A stretch of DNA of 5,221 nt from Cyanobacteriota bacterium (GTDB lineage: Bacteria; Cyanobacteriota; Cyanobacteriia; Phormidesmidales; Phormidesmidaceae), in NCBI GenBank assembly GCA_027619675.1, contig JAQCHG010000180.1:1-5221 (forward strand), read 5' to 3'. This document shows, in pieces, positions 1 to 4,183 of the stretch. The notes under the pieces are model-generated. The model was not told the origin of the DNA and made no database searches. It saw only the letters and a list, made by a program, of their open reading frames with translations. The translations under genes and the position numbers were made by a program. Numbering within the stretch: position 1 is the first letter of the stretch; each line of letters opens with the position of its first letter.

Positions 1-249
1 CCCTACGGATTCTCTGGGGTGGAGCGTCACGGCATCCCCTCCATCGACTGATCCCGAACTGAGGTTAATCAGCGTCAATTAGCTCGAACCTATGGGCTGA
101 CCGTGGGGCTAGCCGATGCACGGTCCCCCGGATGGCGCTATCCTCTGTCCTTTGCTGTCGATGCCGCCCCCACGGCCATGGTCACTGGGGCCTGTGATAC
201 CCGGATCAAACGGCTGATCTCAAAACTAGTTTACTATTTAGTTATTTAG
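1..249 (+). other. Interrupted reading frame, possible gene remnant or gene end
   Basis: Frame 1 is open from the window edge to a TGA at 49-51 and reads PYGFSGVERHGIPSID. The same frame then stays open for another 65 codons to a TAG at 247-249, passing through residues such as RTYGLTVGLADA and LSFAVDAAPTAMV. The second part has no good ATG start: its only Met is at 178-180 and no ribosome binding site precedes it. Two readings fit. The first 16 codons may be the true C-terminus of an upstream gene, or a longer gene may have been broken by the TGA. I do not recognise the protein. The last dozen codons run into AT-rich promoter-like DNA and are probably not coding. Confidence 0.25.
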
Positions 250-250
250 T
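223..250. promoter_or_regulatory. Possible operator: palindrome plus tandem 8-mer overlapping the promoter
   Basis: A 10-bp perfect palindrome AAACTAGTTT (223-232) overlaps the -35 element. It is followed by an exact tandem duplication TATTTAGT-TATTTAGT (235-242 and 243-250) that fills the spacer up to the -10. A repressor bound there would block RNA polymerase, so this is a plausible operator. No regulator gene such as an ArsR-family repressor is visible in the window, and I cannot match the motif to a known binding site. Confidence 0.3.
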
Positions 251-258
251 GTTATAAA
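230..258 (+). promoter_or_regulatory. Candidate sigma-70-type promoter for the DUF2892-Rieske-transporter unit
   Basis: A -35-like TTTACT (230-235, 4 of 6 matches to TTGACA) and a -10-like TATAAA (253-258, 5 of 6) are separated by a 17-bp spacer, in an AT-rich stretch that stands out from the GC-rich surroundings. Transcription would start near 265, giving a leader of about 370 nt before the first gene at 635. No better hexamer pair was seen between 508 and 634. The assignment rests on hexamers and spacing only. Confidence 0.5.
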
Positions 259-271
259 AGTATTGGGGCTA

Positions 272-316
272 CCCCAAGGCTGGAGGAAACTCCAATTGAA
301 CAGTCACCCAGCCTTG
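272..316 (+). repeat. Inverted repeat in the leader, apparently split by an insertion
   Basis: CAAGGCTGG (275-283) and CCAGCCTTG (308-316) form a perfect 9-bp inverted repeat with a 24-nt loop. If the element at 317-484 and one copy of its flanking 8-mer are removed, the right arm continues into GGG and the repeat grows to 12 bp, CCCCAAGGCTGG/CCAGCCTTGGGG. Two smaller hairpins compete for the same bases: TTGGGG-cta-CCCCAA (263-277) and TGGAG-GAAA-CTCCA (281-294). No T-run follows any of them, so I do not call a terminator. Confidence 0.5.
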
Positions 317-492
317 ATGCCGCTGGCAAAATCCATGGATTGAGACATCGGCGGAGTCGTCAACGCTTTGTCGGCCCCCCAACCCCCAAGTTTGGGGGAG
401 TAAAGATCGGCAGTCCTCCCCATTGGGGGATTGAGGGGGCGTGCAGTGGGTTCGCAAGGTTGCAAACTATTTCGCCAGCGGTATCAGCCTTG
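309..492. mobile_element. MITE-like non-autonomous element with 8-bp target duplication
   Basis: An exact 8-bp direct repeat CAGCCTTG occurs at 309-316 and 485-492. The 168 bp between them (317-484) begins and ends with inverted repeats ATGCCGCTGGCAAAAT (317-332) and ATTTCGCCAGCGGTAT (469-484), matching at 14 of 16 positions. In the extended 18-nt alignment (315-332 against 469-486) 16 of 18 match, and one mismatch becomes a G-U pair in RNA. The interior codes for nothing recognisable. Short length, terminal inverted repeats and a direct duplication are the hallmarks of a MITE moved by a transposase encoded elsewhere. The parent insertion sequence family cannot be named from these ends. Because the element lies in the presumed leader, it would be transcribed and could fold into a long stem. 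Confidence 0.6.
374..440. repeat. Palindromic repeat element nested in the MITE-like insertion
   Basis: GCCCCCCAACCCCCAA (374-389) is an imperfect inverted match to TTGGGGGATTGAGGGGGC (423-440). Inner arms GGGGAG (395-400) and CTCCCC (416-421) extend the fold, and CCCCCAA/TTGGGGG (383-389, 392-398) offers a local alternative. This arrangement of C-runs, AA, G-runs and a short AT-containing centre resembles small interspersed palindromes that are frequent in filamentous cyanobacterial genomes (family knowledge from memory, not searched). Confidence 0.6.
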
Positions 493-507
493 GGGGATTG
501 AGGGGGC
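490..507 (+). repeat. Second copy (half element) of the G-rich repeat arm
   Basis: TTGGGGGATTGAGGGGGC at 490-507 is identical over 18 bp to the right arm of the palindromic repeat at 423-440. It has no matching left arm of its own beyond the short CCCCAAGG at 272-279. It overlaps the right copy of the 8-bp flanking duplication, so the insertion target probably was itself part of such a repeat. Confidence 0.7.
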
Positions 508-568
508 CACAGACCAGGCAACGGTAGACCTGAAGCTGGGGGGACTCCTCAGACAAAAGCCCCCTTCG

Positions 569-603
569 CCGTCACCCTGACGGTTTCTAGGCCCTGACGG
601 CCT
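569..603 (+). repeat. Twin small hairpins just upstream of the DUF2892 gene
   Basis: Two adjacent stems can form: CCGTCA-ccc-TGACGG (569-583) and AGGCC-ctgac-GGCCT (589-603). They share the exact direct repeat CCCTGACGG at 575-583 and 592-600, spaced 17 bp apart. They sit 31 bp before the start codon, where they could affect mRNA stability or serve as a protein-binding site. No function can be assigned from sequence alone. Confidence 0.35.
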
Positions 604-634
604 GATGCATTGATGTGATTGGAGATGACATCCC

Positions 635-853
635 ATGTTTAACAACGTTGGTTGGCTCGATCGCGGCCTCCGGTTCTTAGCCGCAGCGGTGCTGTTGTAT
701 CTCGGTGGTTGGATGTATAGCGGCTCTGCGCTCGGGGTTGGACTGGCGATCGCGGGGGGCGTCGCCCTGTTTACCGGGTTGACGGGCTCCTGCGTGCTGT
801 ATGGCCTACTGGGCATCAATACCCGCAAAGATAACCAGACCTCACACCCCTAA
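635..853 (+). CDS. DUF2892 (YgaP-type) small inner-membrane protein
   Basis: A 72-residue protein with two predicted membrane helices, roughly residues 13-28 and 33-50, joined by a tight turn. They are followed by the family signature [17 protein letters not shown] (47-63) and a short polar tail. DUF2892 domains are usually 60-70 residues, so this is a complete single-domain protein. In other bacteria the domain is often fused or adjacent to rhodanese, or found near sulfide- and metalloid-stress genes, but its biochemical role is unknown. One cysteine (Cys53) lies at the family's conserved position, in CVLY rather than the more usual CPLY. The start is supported by GGAGA at 621-625, nine bases before the ATG. 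The next gene begins 8 bp after the stop, so the two are almost certainly co-transcribed. Confidence 0.85.
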   Translation: MFNNVGWLDRGLRFLAAAVLLYLGGWMYSGSALGVGLAIAGGVALFTGLTGSCVLYGLLGINTRKDNQTSHP

Positions 854-861
854 CGAGACCT

Positions 862-1395
862 ATGGATCACGCTATCCCTAACGATTCCTCCTCTCTGTCG
901 CGACGGCAGTTACTCAACTTTTTGACGGGGGCCACGGTGGCCGCGACGGCGGCATCAGCCCTATATCCAGCAACGCGGTTTTTTGTCCCCCCCGCAGCCA
1001 CCACAGCGGGGGGCGGCATTCTGGCCAAAGACAAGCTGGGCAACCCCATTCCCGCCAGTCAAATTTTGGCCAATCCCCCCGGCACCCGTGCCTTAATTGC
1101 GGGATTGGCGGGGGAGCCCACCTATTTAACCGTACAAACAGACGGGACGTTGAGCGATCGCGGCCTCGTCGATAACTGCACCCACCTGGGCTGCACCTTC
1201 CCCTGGAATGGCCACGATCAGCAGTTTCAATGCCCCTGTCATGGCTCCCGCTATGACCCCGAGGGCCGGGTAGTCAGAGGCCCCGCCCCCTTGCCCTTGA
1301 AATTGGTGCAGGTGGTGGTGGCCGACGATGCCATCTGGATTTATCCCTGGCCAGGGCTAGATCCCCGCACCGAGGCATCCCCCTGGTGGAGATAG
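862..1395 (+). CDS. petC2: Rieske 2Fe-2S protein, PetC2-like cytochrome b6f subunit
   Basis: The Rieske subunit carries electrons from plastoquinol to cytochrome f or plastocyanin in the cytochrome b6f complex, with its soluble domain on the luminal/periplasmic side. The protein has 177 residues, the normal PetC length. A twin-arginine motif SRRQLL (13-18) precedes a hydrophobic segment (about 19-43) that serves as Tat signal and membrane anchor, followed by the flexible glycine-rich hinge (50-52). The cluster motifs are intact: CTHLGC (106-111) and CPCHGS (124-129), giving ligands Cys106, His108, Cys124 and His127 and the disulfide pair Cys111-Cys126. Features such as [15 protein letters not shown] and [12 protein letters not shown] resemble the cyanobacterial PetC2 paralogue rather than the main PetC1; that paralogue call is from memory. 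The usual petA partner is not next to it. Only a weak GAG (855-857) precedes the ATG, suggesting translation coupled to the DUF2892 gene 8 bp upstream. Confidence 0.93.
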   Translation: MDHAIPNDSSSLSRRQLLNFLTGATVAATAASALYPATRFFVPPAATTAGGGILAKDKLGNPIPASQILANPPGTRALIAGLAGEPTYLTVQTDGTLSDRGLVDNCTHLGCTFPWNGHDQQFQCPCHGSRYDPEGRVVRGPAPLPLKLVQVVVADDAIWIYPWPGLDPRTEASPWWR

Positions 1396-1427
1396 CCCCT
1401 GCCCCCAGCCGCAGGTATCCGTTTATG

Positions 1428-1471
1428 GGGTTAACGCCCATTCGCCCCTGGGCTGCTCCCGGCGTTAGCCC
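1428..1471 (+). repeat. Intercistronic stem-loop between the Rieske and transporter genes
   Basis: GGGTTAACGCC (1428-1438) pairs with GGCGTTAGCCC (1461-1471) over 11 bp, including one G-U pair, around a 22-nt loop. A smaller CCTGC/GCAGG stem (1398-1402, 1411-1415) lies just before it. No T-run follows, so it is unlikely to be a simple terminator. An mRNA processing or stability element that sets different expression of the two flanking genes is more likely. Confidence 0.5.
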
Positions 1472-1510
1472 TCCTCCCACCCCCCATGCAGATATAAGGA
1501 AATCCGCCCC

Positions 1511-2512
1511 ATGTGGAAAGCCCTAGCCTTTATTCAAAAAAAACTGGTTTGGTCCATCCCCAGCTTTATGGTGGCTGGCATTATTGTCGGCGCTGTGACC
1601 AACCCGGCCCCCCTCAAAGCCCTGATCATCCCTCTCACCTTTTTGATGGTGTATCCGATGATGATCAACCTGCAAATCCAGAAGGTGCTGACGGGGGGCG
1701 ACACCAAGGTGCAACTGGTGACCCAGGTGATCAACTTTGGGGTGGTGCCGTTTTTTGCCTTCGCCATGGGGCGAGTGTTTTTTGCCGATCGCCCCCTCGT
1801 GGCCTTGGGGTTGTTGCTGGCCTCCCTGTTGCCCACCAGCGGCATGACCATTTCCTGGACGGGGTTTGCGAAGGGCAACCTCAGCGCCGCCATCAAAATG
1901 ACGGTAATCGGGTTGATTTTAGGGTCCGTCGCCACTCCCTTTTATGCCAAATGGTTGATGGGGACGGTGGTGGAAATTCCCCTGTCGAATATTTTTCAGC
2001 AGATCGTCATCATCGTCTTTTTGCCGATGATCCTCGGATTTGCCACCCGCATCACCCTGATCCAAGTGGTGGGGGCCGATAAGTACAACAAAAACCTGAA
2101 GCAAAAGTTCCCCGCCTTCTCCACCATTGGGGTGTTGGGGATTGTGTTTGTGGCCATGGCCCTCAAAGCCCAAGATATTCTGGCCAACCCCCTAGAACTG
2201 CTGTCCTTTTTAGTTCCCCTCGGTATTTTATATCTGGGCAATTTTTTGCTCAGCACCGTGATAGGCAAACTGTTCTTTGATCGGGGGGATGCCATTGCCC
2301 TGGTGTACGGCACGGTGATGCGAAACCTCTCCATTGCCCTGGCGATCGCCATGACCGCCTTTGGCAAAGAACAGGGGTCAGAAATCGCCCTAATCATTGC
2401 TATGGCCTACATCATTCAGGTGCAGGCGGCGGCCTGGTACGTGCGCCTCACGGATCGCATCTTTGGCCCCCTCCCCGAAGAAATGACGCCTCAGCTCAAT
2501 CAATCTGCTTAG
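1511..2512 (+). CDS. BASS/ACR3-superfamily membrane transporter, cysteine-free
   Basis: A 333-residue, highly hydrophobic protein with about ten predicted membrane helices, within the usual length for the bile acid:sodium symporter/arsenite transporter (BART) superfamily. Family-like segments are MVYPMMINLQ (46-55), comparable to the MYPPLAKV motif of ACR3; TSGMTISWTGFAKGN (109-123), at the position of the ACR3 fourth-helix signature; and RNLSIALAIAMTAFG (271-285), at the unwound helix of the second repeat. ACR3 arsenite exporters carry an essential cysteine in the fourth helix. Here that position is not cysteine, and the whole protein contains none, so arsenite export by the ACR3 mechanism is doubtful. 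Automatic annotation would probably say 'arsenic resistance protein', but the substrate should be left open (an organic or sulfur anion, or a metalloid). An AAGGAAA ribosome site (1496-1502) lies eight bases before the ATG. It is the third gene of the unit, 115 bp after the Rieske gene. Confidence 0.85.
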   Translation: MWKALAFIQKKLVWSIPSFMVAGIIVGAVTNPAPLKALIIPLTFLMVYPMMINLQIQKVLTGGDTKVQLVTQVINFGVVPFFAFAMGRVFFADRPLVALGLLLASLLPTSGMTISWTGFAKGNLSAAIKMTVIGLILGSVATPFYAKWLMGTVVEIPLSNIFQQIVIIVFLPMILGFATRITLIQVVGADKYNKNLKQKFPAFSTIGVLGIVFVAMALKAQDILANPLELLSFLVPLGILYLGNFLLSTVIGKLFFDRGDAIALVYGTVMRNLSIALAIAMTAFGKEQGSEIALIIAMAYIIQVQAAAWYVRLTDRIFGPLPEEMTPQLNQSA

Positions 2513-2557
2513 ACTTCCGTACAATTACGGCCCAATCTGAACAACACAGTCTCGTAA

Positions 2558-2606
2558 AAATACCCGGCTGTTTGTGCCCCGAAAAGGTGCCAACAGCCGG
2601 GTATTT
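2558..2606 (+). terminator. Strong stem-loop terminator ending the three-gene unit
   Basis: AAATACCCGGCTGTT (2558-2572) and AACAGCCGGGTATTT (2592-2606) are a perfect 15-bp inverted repeat with a 19-nt loop, starting 46 bp after the transporter stop. The left arm is preceded by an A-run and the right arm ends in TATTTCT, so it fits an intrinsic terminator with a short U-tract and might also work in reverse. It separates the transporter from the response regulator and argues that the latter has its own promoter. Confidence 0.8.
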
Positions 2607-2847
2607 CTGTGGCTATGTAGTTGAGTCTGGGATGTGGGCAATATGCAAGTAAGGGGGAGGCAATGATGCGCCAACTCGCCATGTGAGCCCCCGTAGGAGC
2701 CTTGGGCCTCAGCCCCGGTGGCATGGTGCAACCACCAGAACTCCACCACACCCATGACTTGGTGCATGACCGCTGACCTTTGGAAAAGACCCGTTGCTTA
2801 AAACCTGAGCGGCTCCTGACCTGGCGTTAATTTAGGGCGACCTAGTA
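2607..2847. other. Intergenic region upstream of the response regulator
   Basis: No credible gene was found in these 241 bp. The only structure seen is weak: GGTGG/CCACC (2717-2721, 2732-2736), GGGC-ctca-GCCC (2704-2715) and a direct repeat TGGTGCA (2724-2730, 2760-2766). A promoter for the downstream gene is expected here, but no convincing -35/-10 pair stands out. The extended -10-like TGCTTAAAA at 2795-2803 is the best weak candidate. Confidence 0.4.
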
Positions 2848-3549
2848 ATGACTAAAATCCTGATTATCGAAGACGATCCCTCCCTGCTGAATAACCTTGC
2901 TGACATTCTGACCCTAGAAAACTACCAGGTGATCACCGCCTCAGATGGACAGCAGGGGATTGAAGCCGCCATCACCCACCAACCCGACTTGATCCTGTGC
3001 GACGTGATGATGCCCGCCATGGATGGCTTTGGTGTGGTCAAGTGCCTGCGGGAGCAGCCCGACACCAGCCACATCCCCTTCATTTTTCTCACCGCCAAGG
3101 CCGATCGCTTGGATCAGCGGGAGGGCATGACGGCGGGGGCTGACGACTACTTGACCAAGCCCTTCCGGCCCCAGGAGGTGCTGACGGCGGTGCAGGTGCG
3201 CTTAGCCCGCCACAACACCCTCACCCAGCCCTACCGGGATGAGCAGCAACGCAGCAAGACCCTAGAGCAACAGTTGCGGGAAAACACTGACCTGGCCAAA
3301 ATCAAGGCCAATTTGCTGACCAAACTGTCAGAGGATTTGCGGGAGCCTCTGGGGAATGTGAATCTGGCCTTGCATATGCTGGGCCATGCCCAAACAGAGG
3401 CCGATCGCGATCGCTACCTCAACATCCTCAAGCAGGAATACACCCGCGAGATGCGCCTGCTCCAGGATGTGGCCAATTTGCAGGCCATGGTCACCCCCGA
3501 GAACATCAAGGTGCTGCGCCAGTTCAATCTTTTGCTAGACAAGGTTTAG
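2848..3549 (+). CDS. Response regulator with degenerate histidine-kinase dimerisation domain
   Basis: A 233-residue cytoplasmic signalling protein. Residues 1-120 form a complete receiver domain: acidic pocket Glu8-Asp9-Asp10, phospho-acceptor Asp52 in CDVMMPAMDG, Thr82 and Lys104 in LTKPF. Residues about 125-150 are a charged helical linker. Residues about 150-213 match the HisKA/DHp helical hairpin of cyanobacterial sensor kinases, but the H-box SHELRTPL reads SEDLREPL (161-168), with glutamate replacing the phospho-accepting histidine. No ATPase domain follows and there is no DNA-binding domain. It therefore probably receives phosphate and signals by dimerisation or protein-protein contact, perhaps by pairing with a kinase. 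The MTKILIIEDD start is typical of receivers, although the ribosome site is weak (GGGCGA, 2835-2840). It converges on the peroxidase gene and has no operon partner on its strand. Confidence 0.9.
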   Translation: MTKILIIEDDPSLLNNLADILTLENYQVITASDGQQGIEAAITHQPDLILCDVMMPAMDGFGVVKCLREQPDTSHIPFIFLTAKADRLDQREGMTAGADDYLTKPFRPQEVLTAVQVRLARHNTLTQPYRDEQQRSKTLEQQLRENTDLAKIKANLLTKLSEDLREPLGNVNLALHMLGHAQTEADRDRYLNILKQEYTREMRLLQDVANLQAMVTPENIKVLRQFNLLLDKV

Positions 3550-3581
3550 TTGCAGCCTGTCCACAGGCCCTAAACGCATTT

Positions 3582-3603
3582 GGGTGGGGCGATCGCCCCA
3601 CCC
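3582..3603. terminator. 22-bp perfect palindrome between convergent genes, likely bidirectional terminator
   Basis: GGGTGGGGCGA (3582-3592) and TCGCCCCACCC (3593-3603) form a perfect palindrome with HIP1 (GCGATCGC, 3589-3596) at its centre. It lies in the 100-bp gap between the response regulator and the peroxidase, which are transcribed toward each other. The flanks are TTT on the left and CAAAA on the right, which adds A-T pairs with one bulge, but neither strand has a proper U-tract after the stem. A smaller GCCTGT-cc-ACAGGC (3555-3568) lies closer to the response regulator stop. Terminator function is inferred from position. Confidence 0.45.
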
Positions 3604-3619
3604 CAAAACGCCCAAAACG
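3602..3619. repeat. Tandem 9-mer beside the palindrome
   Basis: CCCAAAACG is repeated exactly at 3602-3610 and 3611-3619, directly abutting and partly overlapping the right arm of the palindrome. Two units only; probably slippage, with no assigned function. Confidence 0.5.
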
Positions 3620-3649
3620 TTTGTCCGTTAATGGTTGGGCCAAACAGCC

Positions 3650-4114
3650 TTATCCCAGAGCTTTTTCGATCGCGGCCTTCAGATCCGCGTCATCGGGCGC
3701 GGTTTGGGGCTCAAAGCGGGCCACCACTGAGCCATCGCGCCCCACCAGAAACTTGCCGAAGTTCCAGCCAATGTCGGGGCCATCACCGACGAGGAACTGA
3801 TACAGGGGGCTGCGGTTGGCCCCATTCACGTCCTGCTTTTCCAGCAGGGTGAAATCCACGTCGTACTTGGTTTTGGTGAAATCCTTGATTTCTTCGGGGG
3901 TGCCGGGTTCCTGAGCACCAAACTGGTTGCAGGGCACCCCCACGATCACCAAGCCGCGATCGCCATAGGCTTTATCCAGGGCGACGAGGCCGTTGTACTG
4001 GGGGGTGAGGCCGCACTTGCTGGCCACGTTCACAAAAAGCACCACCTTGCCCTCAATCGTTTCAGGGGCCAGGGGGGTGCCGTCGATGGTGGTGAGGTTT
4101 TTGGGTAATGCCAT
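3650..4114 (-). CDS. Glutathione peroxidase family protein (cysteine type, Gpx2-like)
   Basis: A 154-residue thioredoxin-fold peroxidase that reduces organic, especially lipid, hydroperoxides. No signal peptide is visible, so it is cytoplasmic. The catalytic tetrad is complete: Cys34 in NVASKCGLTPQY, Gln68 in PCNQFGAQEP, and Trp117-Asn118 in WNFGKF. Cysteine, not selenocysteine, is used. The only other cysteine is the structural-position Cys62; the resolving cysteine found in thioredoxin-dependent members (FCxxRF region) is absent, since the sequence there is DFTKTKY. It closely resembles the cyanobacterial NADPH-dependent GPx-like proteins of Synechocystis (Gpx1/Gpx2; comparison from memory), which do not use glutathione. 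Length is normal for the short bacterial form. The ATG is preceded by only a weak GAAG. It lies 69 bp downstream of the histidine kinase on the same strand, so they may share a transcript. Confidence 0.93.
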   Translation of the reverse strand: MALPKNLTTIDGTPLAPETIEGKVVLFVNVASKCGLTPQYNGLVALDKAYGDRGLVIVGVPCNQFGAQEPGTPEEIKDFTKTKYDVDFTLLEKQDVNGANRSPLYQFLVGDGPDIGWNFGKFLVGRDGSVVARFEPQTAPDDADLKAAIEKALG

Positions 4115-4143
4115 CTTAGATACAAATCTTCACAACATGATCC

Positions 4144-4149
4144 ATTATC
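4144..4149 (-). promoter_or_regulatory. Weak -10-like element upstream of the peroxidase gene
   Basis: On the minus strand GATAAT (5 of 6 matches to TATAAT) lies about 30 bp before the peroxidase ATG. No good -35 sits 16-18 bp further upstream, so an independent promoter is possible but unproven. Confidence 0.25.
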
Positions 4150-4156
4150 GGTCATG

Positions 4157-4183
4157 GGGGAACGGATGCGATCGCGATTCCCC
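4157..4183 (-). repeat. Stem-loop between kinase stop and peroxidase start
   Basis: GGGGAA (4157-4162) pairs with TTCCCC (4178-4183) around a 15-nt loop that contains a HIP1 copy (4168-4175). It begins immediately after the kinase stop codon on the minus strand. There is no U-tract on the minus strand, so it may slow or partly terminate transcription or stabilise the kinase mRNA end. Confidence 0.35.

Larger units (their letters stand above)
746..4175. repeat. HIP1 octamers (GCGATCGC), seven dispersed copies
   Basis: Perfect copies begin at 746, 1154, 2342, 3407, 3589, 3956 and 4168. About 0.1 copy would be expected by chance in this length. HIP1 over-representation is a known signature of many cyanobacterial genomes. 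None occurs in the first 745 bases, which include the repeat-rich leader. Confidence 0.95.

Noticed and set aside
374..507. Repeats considered as a CRISPR array
   Set aside because: Only two copies of one arm, palindromic and inside a transposon-like structure, with no regular spacers and no cas genes.
608..632. CRP/NtcA-like site around TGTGATTGGAGATGACA
   Set aside because: The right half does not match TCACA, there is no GTA-N8-TAC, and the segment contains the ribosome binding site of the DUF2892 gene.
484..828. 114-codon open frame on the minus strand
   Set aside because: It lies antisense to the DUF2892 gene and runs into repeat DNA; it is proline/serine-rich with no recognisable domain and no ribosome site.
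1428..1471. Stem-loop considered as an intrinsic terminator after the Rieske gene
   Set aside because: No T-run follows on the plus strand and the next gene has the same direction with only a 115-bp gap; kept as an intercistronic structure.
1513..2082. 189-codon open frame on the plus strand, offset by two bases from the transporter
   Set aside because: It is a frame shadow of the transporter gene, with low-complexity His/Gly/Asp-rich sequence and no family features.
1996..2397. 133-codon antisense frame, with a similar one at 1534-1935
   Set aside because: Both are antisense to the transporter and rich in Arg, Pro and Met in a way typical of shadows of hydrophobic genes; no start signals.
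2509..2767. Two overlapping 80-codon minus-strand frames in the intergenic region
   Set aside because: Both read through the 15-bp terminator stem, overlap each other in different frames and show no domain or ribosome site.
2607..2847. Possible structured small RNA or tRNA in the gap
   Set aside because: Only 4-5-bp stems were found; there is no cloverleaf or recognisable RNA family motif.
3580..3852. 90-codon plus-strand frame starting in the palindrome
   Set aside because: It is mostly antisense to the well-supported peroxidase gene and its start lies within the palindromic terminator region.
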